The notes: a model not told the origin generated them from the letters alone. Shown: positions 41,136-49,562, numbered from the stretch's first letter. The stretch is DNA of 64,000 bases from Crossiella sp. CA-258035 (GCF_030064675.1 NZ_CP116413.1:3194001-3258000), one strand, 5' to 3'. Translations and numbers: made by a program.

Positions 41136-41765
41136 TTACTCAGCCCAGCTGGACTCCAGGATCACGTCCACGAAGTCGGTGCGCCTGAACCCGGGCTCGT
41201 ACCGCGCCAGCACGTCGGCCTTGATGTTGCCGAAGGTCGTCTCCGGCCGGTGCGCCAGTCCACGGTGGAACGCTTCCAGAATGCGCCGCTTGAACTCCGG
41301 CCGGGGATGCAGGGCGACCACCGCGGCCCGGTCGGCCTCGCGCACCTCGTCCAGGCCGACGCCCACCACGTCGACCTCCACGCCCGCGATCACCAGTGCG
41401 ATCTCCGGAGCCATGTGGTGCGGGACCTCCATCGTGGTGTGCAAGGCGATCGCGGTCCACACCGTGGTCACCGCCTGCTCGGGCAGGCCGTGGCGGCGCA
41501 GGAACTCGGCCGCGTCGTCCGCGCCGTCGATCTCGAACCGTTGCCGGGACTGGCGGTGCCGTTCGGTGAGGCCGAGGTCGTGGAACATCGCGCCCACGTA
41601 GAGCAGCTCCCGGTCGAAGGTCAGGCCCCGGTGCTCGCCGCGCAGCGCGCCGAAGTGGTAGACGCGGCGGGAGTGGTGGTAGAGCAGGTCGTCGGTGAGG
41701 TCGCGCACGAGCTCGGTGGCCTCGGCGGCCAGCGCGCTGTCCGGGACGGTGAGGGTGGCGGGCAC
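41136..41765 (-). CDS. HD-domain protein
   Basis: A 209-residue HD-superfamily metal-dependent phosphohydrolase-like protein. The first histidine is in 'LLYHHSRRVYHFGALRG', and H62-D63 are in 'GAMFHDLGLT'. Later ligands are probable in 'ALHTTMEVPHHM'. The layout 'RFEIDGADDAAEFLRRHG' resembles the cyanamide-hydratase-like HD group, so hydration of a nitrile-type substrate is one option and nucleotide hydrolysis another. GTG 41765 has GGAG five to eight bases upstream. It is divergent from the GlxA-type regulator 114 bases away, which may control it. Confidence 0.8.
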   Translation of the reverse strand: MPATLTVPDSALAAEATELVRDLTDDLLYHHSRRVYHFGALRGEHRGLTFDRELLYVGAMFHDLGLTERHRQSRQRFEIDGADDAAEFLRRHGLPEQAVTTVWTAIALHTTMEVPHHMAPEIALVIAGVEVDVVGVGLDEVREADRAAVVALHPRPEFKRRILEAFHRGLAHRPETTFGNIKADVLARYEPGFRRTDFVDVILESSWAE

Positions 41766-41867
41766 GGGGTTCTCCGTTGCACTGGAAGAGGATCGGACCT
41801 GTTCAGGCTGTCAGCGGAACCGGCCCGCCACGCGCGGTGATCTGGCCGCGAATCCCTCGGTTCCGGA

Positions 41868-41873
41868 CATACT
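41868..41873 (+). promoter_or_regulatory. Probable -10 box (CATACT) of the GlxA-type regulator
   Basis: CATACT ends six bases before GTG 41880. The intervening GGGGAG could also act as a ribosome site. Confidence 0.4.
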
Positions 41874-41879
41874 GGGGAG

Positions 41880-42842
41880 GTGCCAGCCGCGCCCCGCACC
41901 GTGCTCGTCGTGCTCTACGACGGCGTCCGCTTGCTCGACGTCACCGGGCCGCTGGAAGTCTTCGCGGTGGCCAACGAGCAGGGCGGGGACTACCGGCTGC
42001 GGCTGGCCGCGCCCGGCGGGCGGGACATCCGGGCCAACACCGGATCGCGGCTGGGCGCGGACCTCGACCTGGCCGAGGCGCAGGCGCACGGGGCGACATT
42101 GGTGGTGCCGGGCGGGCCGAACTGGGCGCACACCGTCAGCGACAGCGAGCTGCTGGCCCAGGTGCGGCGGCTGGCCGGGCAGGCCGAGCGCACCGCCTCG
42201 GTGTGCGCGGGCGCGTTCGTGCTGGCCGCGGCCGGGCTGCTGGACGGGCGGCGGGCCACCACGCACTGGGACCTGGCCGAGGCGCTGGCCAGGAAGTTCC
42301 CCGCGATCGAGGTGGACGCGGACGCGATCTTCGTCCGGGACGGGCCGGTGATCACCTCCGCCGGGGTCACCTCCGGCATCGACCTGGCGCTGAGCCTGGT
42401 GGAGGAGGACCTGGGCGTGGAGACCGCGCGGCTGGTGGCCAAGCACCTGGTGGTGTTCCTGCAACGGCCGGGCGGGCAGTCCCAGTTCAGCGCGCGGCTG
42501 CGGGCCGGGCGGCCGCGCACCGAGGGCCTGCGCCGGTTGCTGGACACCGTGGTCGCCGACCCGGCGGGCACGCACTCGCTGGCCGAGCTGGCCGCCAGGG
42601 CCGGGATGAGCGCCCGGCACCTGACCCGGCTGTTCCGCGAGGAGCTGGACACCACCCCGCAGCGCTACGTGGAGCAGGTGCGGGTGGAGGCGGCCCGGCA
42701 GCACCTGGAGGGCACCGCCGATCCGCTGGACGTGGTGGCCCGGCGGGCCGGTTTCGGCTCGGTGGAGACGCTGCGCCGGGCCTTCCACCGGGAGACCGGG
42801 GTCTCGCCCAGCGGCTACCGCGGCCGGTTCCGCCGCGGCTAG
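41880..42842 (+). CDS. GlxA-family regulator (DJ-1/PfpI + AraC)
   Basis: A 320-residue regulator. Residues ~5-175 form a DJ-1/PfpI-like amidotransferase-fold domain with the elbow 'ASVCAGAFVLAAAGLLDGRR' near residue 108. Residues ~215-315 form an AraC-type double helix-turn-helix ('LAELAARAGMSARHLTRLFR', 'DVVARRAGFGSVETLRRAF'). Such proteins sense small nitrogenous metabolites and activate catabolic genes. It lies between the HD protein (divergent) and the ceramidase (convergent). Its TAG shares the palindrome CTAG (42839-42842) with the ceramidase stop. Confidence 0.92.
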   Translation: MPAAPRTVLVVLYDGVRLLDVTGPLEVFAVANEQGGDYRLRLAAPGGRDIRANTGSRLGADLDLAEAQAHGATLVVPGGPNWAHTVSDSELLAQVRRLAGQAERTASVCAGAFVLAAAGLLDGRRATTHWDLAEALARKFPAIEVDADAIFVRDGPVITSAGVTSGIDLALSLVEEDLGVETARLVAKHLVVFLQRPGGQSQFSARLRAGRPRTEGLRRLLDTVVADPAGTHSLAELAARAGMSARHLTRLFREELDTTPQRYVEQVRVEAARQHLEGTADPLDVVARRAGFGSVETLRRAFHRETGVSPSGYRGRFRRG

Positions 42843-44749
42843 CCGACCCGGAACTCCCGCGTGCACCCGGAAACCGGACGGCAGCGGCCACCGGCAGTGC
42901 GCGCATCGCCGTGGTAGCGCAGCCGGAAGGTCCCCGCGGTCCCGGCCGGAATGTCCCAGGTGATGGTGACGCGCTGCCTGACCCAGTGCAGCTTCGTGCA
43001 CCAGTCGCCGTCGTCGGCCACCGCGACCCAGTCCGCGCCCTCTTGCCGCTGCACCTCCAGGAACGTGCCGCCGCGCCGCAGGTCGTTGGCCAGGTGCGCG
43101 CCCGCGAACACCGCCCGCACCAGCTCGCCCGGCCGGTAGGAATCCCGTGGCTGGAGAAGCACATCGCCGAACTCGCGGCCCGCAGGCGGTGTGTCCAGCC
43201 CGCGCCGCCGGTGCGCGCGCACCCGCTTGGCCAGCTCCGGCGGCGGAGTGCCCAGGGGCACCGGGACTCCGTCGCGCAGCGCGGTGGCCAGGCCGGCCGC
43301 GACCTGGGTCAGCGCGGGCAGTTGCCAGCGGCCGAACAGCGTGCTGCCGCCCTCGTAGCGCTGGGCCAGGTACTCCTCCGGCGTGGTGACGTAGTGGAAG
43401 TAGCCGTTGCTGTATCCGGCCACCAGCACATCGGCCAGCTCCGCGCCGAGGATCGCGGCCACCGCCCGCCGCAGCCGCAGCCCCGCGGTGATGGTGACCT
43501 CGCCGGGGATGCCGATCAGGTGCAGCTGCCCGATCCGCAGCAGCTGCACCGGACACCGCTCCTGCACCAGCCGGCCGGCCCGCCGCACCAGCCGCGCGGG
43601 CAGCGCGATTCCCTTGGGGGACTGGGTTTCCCGCAGCCGCGCGGACCGCCGGTACCAGACCCGGCGGGAGAGCACGTCCAGCACCGAGTCCCGGCCCTGC
43701 CGGAAGCCGGGGAATCCTGGACCTTCGTCTGTGCCAGCGAGGCAGGCGGCCCCGGTCACCGGCGGACCGGTCCGGTGCACCCGGCCGTCGCCGGTGAACT
43801 CCGGCCGGACCTCCACCTCGGACAGGTCCACATAGGTCAGTCGCGCGTCCACGCCCCCGGTCACCGGCGTGCCGGGCTGGGCGGCCAGCGCCGCGGCCGC
43901 CTCGTACTGGCGCAGCCCGATCAGCCGGGTGTTGTCGAACTCGTCCTCGGTGGGACCGCTGTGCGGGCGCAGGTTCAGGTTCGGCGACATGTCCCCGGCG
44001 TTGGTCTGGGCGAACGCGCCGACGAACGCGGGCCGCTCGTCGGCCAGGTAGTCCACGCCGGTGACCAGGCGCTCCCAGTGGTAGGCGGCATAACCCTTGT
44101 TGTCCCCGCTGATCAGCCGGTTCGTGTTGCACATGCTGGTGCCGTGGGTGGCGAAGAAGTTGACCGCACCGGCCAGCCGCCCGTCCCGCTCGATGCGCAG
44201 CAGCGTGGTCTGCGGGTCGATCGCCGCCGGGAACACCGCGCGCTCGGCAGGCGGGTTGCGCAGCCAGGCCGCGCGGGAGCGGTTCACGCTGGCGTCGCGG
44301 AGCTCGCCGTGCGCCAGGGTCAGCGTGGCCGGGGCGAGGTCGGCGTGCGCGCGCTCGACCGACTCCACGATCCCGGCCACGATCGCGGCGAAGGTCTTCG
44401 GCCGGAAGCCGGGCACGGTCAGGTTGTACAGCGCGTGATGGCTGTAGCCGCCGGGGCCAGCGTGCGTGTGGGTGACCGTGAGCAGGGTGTTCCGCGCGGT
44501 GTAGAGCTCGCCGAACCGGGCGCGCAGCCTGGTCAGCACCGTTCGGTGCACGCTGTCGAACATCAGCGGCAGTTCGCTGACCACCAGCAGCACCCGCAAC
44601 CCGCCGTGCGCCACCACGAACGCCCTGGCCCGCAGCCGCAGGTGGATGCCCGCGCTGCGCTGGCTGGCCTTGCCGTAGCCGAGCAGTCCGCACCCGGCGG
44701 CCTCGCCGGTGATGTCGGCGATGCCGCGCCCGACGAGGTAGCCGGTCAC
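42839..44749 (-). CDS. Neutral/alkaline ceramidase-like hydrolase
   Basis: A 636-residue protein of the neutral ceramidase family, which hydrolyses the N-acyl bond of ceramide. It opens with 'GRGIADITGEAAGCGLLGYG' and 'RARAFVV', the family start. Zinc site 'VTHTHAGPGGYSHH' is near residue 98. The nucleophile serine is in 'NAGDMSPNLNL', as in characterised enzymes. The C-terminal ~150 residues form the Ig-like beta domain. Family members are normally secreted, yet with GTG 44749 the conserved domain begins at residue 5 and no signal peptide exists. Codons further upstream lie in another frame of the overlapping flavodoxin gene. The start overlaps that gene's stop (GTGA), so the two are coupled. 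Confidence 0.88.
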   Translation of the reverse strand: MTGYLVGRGIADITGEAAGCGLLGYGKASQRSAGIHLRLRARAFVVAHGGLRVLLVVSELPLMFDSVHRTVLTRLRARFGELYTARNTLLTVTHTHAGPGGYSHHALYNLTVPGFRPKTFAAIVAGIVESVERAHADLAPATLTLAHGELRDASVNRSRAAWLRNPPAERAVFPAAIDPQTTLLRIERDGRLAGAVNFFATHGTSMCNTNRLISGDNKGYAAYHWERLVTGVDYLADERPAFVGAFAQTNAGDMSPNLNLRPHSGPTEDEFDNTRLIGLRQYEAAAALAAQPGTPVTGGVDARLTYVDLSEVEVRPEFTGDGRVHRTGPPVTGAACLAGTDEGPGFPGFRQGRDSVLDVLSRRVWYRRSARLRETQSPKGIALPARLVRRAGRLVQERCPVQLLRIGQLHLIGIPGEVTITAGLRLRRAVAAILGAELADVLVAGYSNGYFHYVTTPEEYLAQRYEGGSTLFGRWQLPALTQVAAGLATALRDGVPVPLGTPPPELAKRVRAHRRRGLDTPPAGREFGDVLLQPRDSYRPGELVRAVFAGAHLANDLRRGGTFLEVQRQEGADWVAVADDGDWCTKLHWVRQRVTITWDIPAGTAGTFRLRYHGDARTAGGRCRPVSGCTREFRVG

Positions 44750-45201
44750 TGGTCCAGCAGGCTCGCGGCCACGGTCGCGCCCAGCTCCAAGCAGGACTCC
44801 AGGTCCTGCTTGCCGGGCTGGCCGAGCACGGTCACCGGGGGGAAGGCCTTGCGCCACTTCAGGCCGGTCGCGATGGCCTCCACCGCGCGGACCGCGCCCT
44901 CCACACCTTCGTTGCCGTGCACGTAGAGGCCATAAGGCCGGCCGATGGTCGCCGACAGGCACGGGTAGTACACCGTGTCGAAGAAGTGCTTGAGCGCGCC
45001 GCTCATGTAACCGATGTTCGCCGGGGTGCCCAGCAGGCAGCCGTCGGCGCCGAGCACGTCCACCGGCGAGGCGGTCAGCGCGGGCCTGACCTGCACCTCG
45101 ATGCCGTCCAGCTCATCGGTGGACGCGCCGGAGACCACCGCCTCCAGCAGGGCCTGGGTGGCGGGGGAGGGGGTGTGGTGGACGATCAGCAGGGTTGGCA
45201 T
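44746..45201 (-). CDS. Flavodoxin-like NAD(P)H-dependent oxidoreductase
   Basis: A 151-residue flavodoxin-fold protein of the FMN-reductase/NADPH quinone reductase kind. 'LLIVHHTPSPATQALLEAV' carries the FMN-phosphate loop. 'LLGTPANIGYMSGALKHFFD' is the second flavin-binding loop. 'LYVHGNEGVEGAVRAVEAIA' follows. Such proteins reduce FMN or quinones in the cytoplasm. The gene overlaps the ceramidase start by four bases in a minus-strand operon. No functional link to ceramide is known. Confidence 0.85.
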   Translation of the reverse strand: MPTLLIVHHTPSPATQALLEAVVSGASTDELDGIEVQVRPALTASPVDVLGADGCLLGTPANIGYMSGALKHFFDTVYYPCLSATIGRPYGLYVHGNEGVEGAVRAVEAIATGLKWRKAFPPVTVLGQPGKQDLESCLELGATVAASLLDQ

Positions 45202-45245
45202 CGTCCACCCACCTTGGCAGCTGGCGGGAGGGGCCGCCAGTCACG

Positions 45246-45476
45246 TCAACCGGGGCTGCCGTGTGCCAGGTCCCGCAGTGCGAGGGGGCGGGTCAGGGCC
45301 TGGACCGTGCGGTTGAGGAACAGGGAGTCGAACGGGCTGGGGGCGGCCAGCGGACCGCCGAACTGGCGGAAGTAGTGCAGGTCGGTGTCATTGTCAGGCT
45401 GATGCAGGGGGAGCTGCCTGGCCACGTGCCGGTAGTCCTCGATCTGCCGTTTGAGGTCCCAGTAGCGAGGTGACAT
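45246..45476 (-). CDS. Small hypothetical protein
   Basis: A 76-residue protein, not recognised. It begins 'MSPRYWDLKRQIEDYRHVAR', a likely amphipathic helix, and ends in a loop rich in Leu, Ala and Pro. Third codon positions are strongly G/C, as in real genes here, and no alternative frame looks better. It precedes the flavodoxin gene by 44 bases on the same strand, so it may be the first gene of that operon. The ATG is preceded by TGTGATGTT but no clear ribosome site. Confidence 0.5.
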   Translation of the reverse strand: MSPRYWDLKRQIEDYRHVARQLPLHQPDNDTDLHYFRQFGGPLAAPSPFDSLFLNRTVQALTRPLALRDLAHGSPG

Positions 45477-45580
45477 AACATCACAGTGCGCCAGATCACA
45501 ACGGTTGGGTAATGTCAGCAGGCCATAGCTTCCGCGTATGACCCCCGTTGCCCGCTCTTTACCTTCGCTTTCACTTCTGG

Positions 45581-46528
45581 CTAGGACAGACTCCCGTGAC
45601 GGTCCAGCCAGTACGCGTAGACCGGGTGGTACTCGACCTGCTCGGCGTAGTCCTCCACCAGGAAGCGCAGCAGCTTGTCCGACTGGCGGGCGATGGTGCC
45701 CTCGCGGTGGTGCACCAGCAGCCGGGTGGTGCGCAGCGGGGTGTCCCGCAGCGGCCGGTTCACCGTGCCGGCCGGTGGGTCCGACAGCGGCGGGCAGAGC
45801 AGCACCGCCTGCTGGCTGCGCACCAGCTCATCGGCCTGCGGCAGGTCCACCCGGTGCCGGATGCGCGGCACGAAACCGGCCCGGCCGCAGGCGGCGTAGA
45901 TGGACTCGTCGTCGTTGTTGCCGCACGGTGAGGGCGTGGCCCAGTCCTCACCGGCCAGGTCGGCGAGGCTCACCTCGCACTGGGCGGCCAGTGGGTGGCC
46001 GGAGGCGAGGCGGACGAACACCGGTTCCACCACCACCACGTGGTAGGCCAGGCTGGGCCGTCGGCGCAGTTCGTAGCCGTCGCACTCGTTGAGCAGCGCG
46101 ACATCCAGCCTGCCGCTGTCCAGCACCTCGGCCACCGCGTGCGAGGACGGGCCCTCCTCGGTGCGCAGTTCGGCCGCCGGGTGCAGGGTGTTCAGGCCGC
46201 GCACCAGGCTGGGCAGCAGCGGGCCGGGGCGCACGCCGATGCGGATCTCGCGCAGCTCCTCGTCCTCGGCCAGTCCGCGCGAGGGCGCGAGGCCGTCCAG
46301 CACTGGCAGCACGGAGTTGGCGCGGACCAGGATGAACTCGCCCAGCGCGGTGGGCCGCACGCCGTCCCGCTCGCGCACGAACAGCGGCCCGCCCATGAAG
46401 CGCTCCAGGCGCTGCACCTGGCGGGTCAACGTGGGTTGGGACAGCCCGAGAACCGCGGCCGCCTTGGTCATGCTGCCGGCCTCGGCGATCGCGCACAGCA
46501 TCCGCAGGTGACGGACCTCCAGGTCCAT
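45581..46528 (-). CDS. LysR-family regulator
   Basis: A 315-residue LysR protein of the same subfamily as the one at 17204-18202. The helix-turn-helix reads 'LCAIAEAGSMTKAAAVLGLS' and 'QPTLTRQVQRLERFMGG'; the rest is the two-lobed effector domain. ATG 46528 is used because the conserved start 'MDLEVRHLRMLCAI' lies there and TACGAT (complement of 46535-46540) sits six bases upstream. No divergent partner lies close, so its target is not obvious. It might act on the flavodoxin/ceramidase operon downstream. Confidence 0.92.
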   Translation of the reverse strand: MDLEVRHLRMLCAIAEAGSMTKAAAVLGLSQPTLTRQVQRLERFMGGPLFVRERDGVRPTALGEFILVRANSVLPVLDGLAPSRGLAEDEELREIRIGVRPGPLLPSLVRGLNTLHPAAELRTEEGPSSHAVAEVLDSGRLDVALLNECDGYELRRRPSLAYHVVVVEPVFVRLASGHPLAAQCEVSLADLAGEDWATPSPCGNNDDESIYAACGRAGFVPRIRHRVDLPQADELVRSQQAVLLCPPLSDPPAGTVNRPLRDTPLRTTRLLVHHREGTIARQSDKLLRFLVEDYAEQVEYHPVYAYWLDRHGSLS

Positions 46529-46534
46529 GCCGCC

Positions 46535-46540
46535 ATCGTA
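46535..46540 (-). promoter_or_regulatory. Probable -10 box (TACGAT) of lysR
   Basis: Read on the minus strand, TACGAT ends six bases before ATG 46528. Confidence 0.45.
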
Positions 46541-46657
46541 TGGACCCGAACGGCAGGGTGAAAGGCGCAAACGACTGAGGGCCCCGGTTGGCCAATACTG
46601 TTTTGTTCAGTTGTCGAGACGCGTTCAGTTCTGTTTCGTGGCAACGGTTTGCATTGC

Positions 46658-47146
46658 TCAGTCCGGCTGCGCGTCGAGCTCGGCGATGAGGCGGCGCAGC
46701 GCGGGCAGCGCGTCGGTGATGGTGTCCAGCTCGGCCGCGGACATCCGGTCCATCGCCTCGCCGACCACCCGGTTGCGGTGCCCGTCGAACTCGGCCAGGC
46801 GGCCCAGCGCGAGCTCGGTCGGCAGCAACCGGGCGCTGCGCCGGTCCGTCGGGCAGACCCGCCGTTCCAGCAGGCCCTCCGCGCTGAGCGCCGCGACCAG
46901 CGTGCTCACCGTGTTCGCGGCCAGCTGGAGGGTGTGCGCGGCCTCGCGCACGGTCAGGCCGGGGCTGGCCGCGACGGTGCGCAGCAGGTTGGCCTGGGCC
47001 TCGGGCAGCGGCGGGTGCGGGAAGTGCCGGCGGGTGTTGCGCAGCACCGCCATCCGCAGCCGCGGCAGCACCGCGAACAGGTCTTCGGCCAGGGCGGACC
47101 GGTGGTCGTCGGGGCGGGCGGGATCACGTTTCCCCGGCGCGGGCAT
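46658..47146 (-). CDS. MarR-family regulator
   Basis: A 162-residue MarR protein. The winged helix is 'LTVREAAHTLQLAANTVSTL' then 'LSAEGLLERRVCPTDRRSAR', with the Asp-Arg-Arg wing typical of the family. It is divergent from a Bcr/CflA exporter gene with only 38 bases between the starts, so one short AT-rich region must serve both promoters and its operator. A role as drug-responsive repressor of the exporter follows from this layout. TAAGAT (complement of 47153-47158) lies six bases before the ATG. Confidence 0.9.
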   Translation of the reverse strand: MPAPGKRDPARPDDHRSALAEDLFAVLPRLRMAVLRNTRRHFPHPPLPEAQANLLRTVAASPGLTVREAAHTLQLAANTVSTLVAALSAEGLLERRVCPTDRRSARLLPTELALGRLAEFDGHRNRVVGEAMDRMSAAELDTITDALPALRRLIAELDAQPD

Positions 47147-47152
47147 TCCCGT

Positions 47153-47158
47153 ATCTTA
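47153..47158 (-). promoter_or_regulatory. Probable -10 box (TAAGAT) of marR
   Basis: Read on the minus strand, TAAGAT ends six bases before ATG 47146. CCTATATATCG (47164-47174) beside it is a candidate -10 for the divergent exporter and may overlap the MarR operator. Confidence 0.45.
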
Positions 47159-47184
47159 ACCCCTATATATCGTTCGCAGAGGTA

Positions 47185-48444
47185 ATGAGCTGGGGAGCTT
47201 CCGTGGTTGACCTGCAGACCGCACCGGCGACAGCGAAGTCCAGGGCGGCGACCGCCCTGCTGGCGGTGCTGCTCGGTGGCTGCACCGCCTTCGGGCCGCT
47301 CACCATCGACATGTACCTGCCCGCGTTCCCGCAGATCGCGGCGGATCTGGGCAGCACCGCCGCGCAGGTGCAGCTGACCCTGACCGCCTGCCTGATCGGC
47401 CTGGCCCTGGGCCAGCTGGTGATCGGCCCGCTCAGCGACATCCTGGGCCGCCGCCGTCCGCTGCTGGCCGGGCTCGCGGTGTACGCGGTGACCTCGGTGG
47501 CCTGCGTGTTCGCCAACAGCGTCGGCCTGCTGGTGGGCCTGCGGTTCATCCAGGGCGTGGCGGGCGCGGCCGGCATCGTGATCGCCAGGGCGATCGTGCG
47601 GGACCTGTACTCCGGCGTGGCCGCGGCGAAGTTCTTCTCCAACCTGATGCTGATCTCCGGCCTGGCCCCGATCCTGGCCCCGGTCATCGGCGGCCAACTG
47701 CTCAAGGTGGCCACCTGGCACGGCGTCTTCGCGGTGCTGGCCGCCTTCGCGGTGCTGTTGTTCCTCGGCGGCCTGTTCGGCCTCCGCGAGACCCTGCCGG
47801 TGGAACGCAGGCACGGCGGCGGCCTCGGCCAGACCTTCCGCTCCATCCGCACCCTGCTCCGCGACCGGGCCTTCGTCGGCTACGTGCTCACCTCGGGCCT
47901 GACCATGGCCGCGATGTTCGCCTACATCTCCGGCTCCCCGTTCGTGATCCAGGACCTCTACGGCGCCTCCCCGCAGGTCTACAGCCTGATCTTCGGCGCC
48001 AACGCGATCGGCATCGTCGCGGTCGCCCAGCTCAACGGCCGCCTGGCGCACCGGGTGCACTCCAGGACCCTGCTCGCCATCGGCGTCCAGGTGGTCGCGC
48101 TGGCGGGCCTGGCGCTGCTGGCCGTGGTCCTCATCGGCGGCACCGACCTGGGCCTGACCGGCTTCCTCATCCCGCTGTTCGTCATGATCGCCAGCATCGG
48201 CATGATCCTGCCGACCACCACCACCCTGGCCATGGCCGACCACCCGGAGGCCGCGGGCGCGGCCTCGGCGCTGCTGGGCTCGGTCCAGTTCGTCATCGGC
48301 GGCCTCACCGCACCCCTGGTGGGCCTGGCGGGTCAGGACAGCGCGGTTCCGATGGCCGCCGCGATGGCGCTTATGGGTATAGCCGCGTTCGCGATGTACT
48401 TCTTCGTGGCGCGTCCCGCCGCCAGAAAGGCCAACGCGGCCTAG
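47185..48444 (+). CDS. Bcr/CflA-family drug exporter
   Basis: A 419-residue, 12-helix MFS protein of the DHA1 Bcr/CflA group, which exports bicyclomycin, chloramphenicol and similar compounds. Signatures are 'FGPLTIDMYLPAFPQIA' in TM1, 'GQLVIGPLSDILGRRRPLL' (motif A) and 'FIQGVAGAAGIVIARAIVRD' in TM4. ATG 47185 has a weak AGAGG site. It is divergent from marR. Its stop TAG is part of the TAGCAT box that probably serves the next gene. Confidence 0.92.
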   Translation: MSWGASVVDLQTAPATAKSRAATALLAVLLGGCTAFGPLTIDMYLPAFPQIAADLGSTAAQVQLTLTACLIGLALGQLVIGPLSDILGRRRPLLAGLAVYAVTSVACVFANSVGLLVGLRFIQGVAGAAGIVIARAIVRDLYSGVAAAKFFSNLMLISGLAPILAPVIGGQLLKVATWHGVFAVLAAFAVLLFLGGLFGLRETLPVERRHGGGLGQTFRSIRTLLRDRAFVGYVLTSGLTMAAMFAYISGSPFVIQDLYGASPQVYSLIFGANAIGIVAVAQLNGRLAHRVHSRTLLAIGVQVVALAGLALLAVVLIGGTDLGLTGFLIPLFVMIASIGMILPTTTTLAMADHPEAAGAASALLGSVQFVIGGLTAPLVGLAGQDSAVPMAAAMALMGIAAFAMYFFVARPAARKANAA

Positions 48445-48447
48445 CAT
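48442..48447 (+). promoter_or_regulatory. Probable -10 box (TAGCAT) overlapping the exporter stop codon
   Basis: TAGCAT contains the TAG stop of the exporter gene and ends seven bases before GTG 48455, so the next gene may have its own leaderless promoter. Confidence 0.45.
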
Positions 48448-48454
48448 CCGGTTC

Positions 48455-49123
48455 GTGCAGTGGAACCACAACCTGGCTCTCGCGCTGCTCGGACGGGACT
48501 GGCTGGGAAACGAGCGCCTCAAGGCCTTGGCCTGCGCCGAATCCCTGCCCAACGGCAGATTCCACGTCAAAGGCCTGGACAACCACGGAATCCCCACCAC
48601 CCGCTCCCGCACCCGCGCCGCCACCTGGTCCGACGACGACATAGCGGCGGGCCGGAGCGCGGCAGTCCACGCCCGCCAACCCGACAGCCCCGCCGTGCGC
48701 CTGTACCGAGCGGTGCAAGCCCCCGAGGCCTGCTGGCTGGCGTTGGGCACGGAACGGATCGCGGTACTCCGCATCCGCGACACCGCGGTGAGAGCTGAAC
48801 CGATCGTGAGCCCCACGGCACAACGGTTGGTGCGGCAGAAGTCGGTGGGCAAGGTACTGCGCGGAGTGGGCAGGCTGGTGCGTGACGTGGCGACCGGTTT
48901 ACAGGAGGACATCGGCCGCCCGCCGCTGCACGAACGGCCGGAGGACGCGGTGCTGGAGTTCGAGTTCGAGGCACCGAGGGCGGAACTGTTGCGGGTGGAG
49001 CGGTGCAGGCAGCTGGCGGTGGGCTCAGCGAGCAGACAGGTCCGGCTGCACTTCACCGACGGTTCGTGGGCGCGAATCAGGACGGATGTCGACGGTGTTG
49101 AGGCATTGACGCTGCCTTACTGA
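48455..49123 (+). CDS. Hypothetical protein
   Basis: A 222-residue soluble protein that I do not recognise. The N-terminal half is mixed ('WNHNLALALLGRDWLGNERL'). Near residue 130 comes a basic helix ('RLVRQKSVGKVLRGVGRLVR'). The C-terminal third looks like a beta domain ('LEFEFEAPRAELLRVERC', 'VRLHFTDGSWARIRTDV'), reminiscent of PH-like modules. It lies 10 bases after the exporter gene but probably has its own promoter. The hairpin block begins 56 bases after its stop. Confidence 0.7.
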   Translation: MQWNHNLALALLGRDWLGNERLKALACAESLPNGRFHVKGLDNHGIPTTRSRTRAATWSDDDIAAGRSAAVHARQPDSPAVRLYRAVQAPEACWLALGTERIAVLRIRDTAVRAEPIVSPTAQRLVRQKSVGKVLRGVGRLVRDVATGLQEDIGRPPLHERPEDAVLEFEFEAPRAELLRVERCRQLAVGSASRQVRLHFTDGSWARIRTDVDGVEALTLPY

Positions 49124-49179
49124 CCGGGGCTCGCGACAGGGAACCAGCGACGGGGTGGCTTTTCGAAAACCTGTCCGAA

Positions 49180-49341
49180 GTCTTGAGGTTCCCCATGCCC
49201 GTCAACCTGGAGAAAACGAACCACATCCCAGCCCACGGACGTTCACAGCAACCGCCGCCAAGGCCACGCAACGCAAGGGCGGCCGTGGGCTGGGATGTGG
49301 TTTGATTTCGGAGGGTTGACGGGCATGGGGAACCTCAAGAC
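49180..49341. repeat. Long nested hairpin element A (162 nt)
   Basis: Outer arms 49180-49207 and 49314-49341 pair perfectly over 28 bp. After a small internal loop, inner arms 49219-49238 and 49283-49302 pair perfectly over 20 bp and extend outward with one mismatch and one G-T pair. The apical loop is 44 nt. AACCACATC sits at offset 39, the same offset as in element C. No gene is supported on either strand. Confidence 0.85.
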
Positions 49342-49354
49342 CTGCCTGCGTCTT

Positions 49355-49507
49355 GGCCTTTGACTTTCCCCCCCCATGCTTTGATCTCTGCCCGTCCGGC
49401 GAGGACGCTCTTGACTGTCGCCTTTGACTGAAAACCTAAGATCAAAAGCAAAAGAATGTCCTCGCCGGACGGGCAGACCACCGGAGGGGTGTGACAAGTC
49501 AAAAGCC
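49355..49507. repeat. Long nested hairpin element B (153 nt)
   Basis: Outer arms 49355-49366 and 49496-49507 pair over 12 positions with one mismatch. Inner arms 49387-49406 and 49458-49477 pair perfectly over 20 bp. The 51-nt apical part (49407-49457) is only about 39% GC, very low for this genome, and contains a further GCCTTTGA/TCAAAAGC near-match. A run of eight C lies at 49368-49375. It starts 13 bases after element A. Confidence 0.85.
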
Positions 49508-49562
49508 GGGACGAGCAGGTTGCGGGGCTGAGCAGGCTGCCGGGGCCGGTTCCAGCGTGCTC

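Noticed and set aside
41777-44926. 1049-codon plus-strand frame across the GlxA-type and ceramidase genes
   Set aside because: It crosses two recognised genes on both strands in a different frame and resembles no protein.
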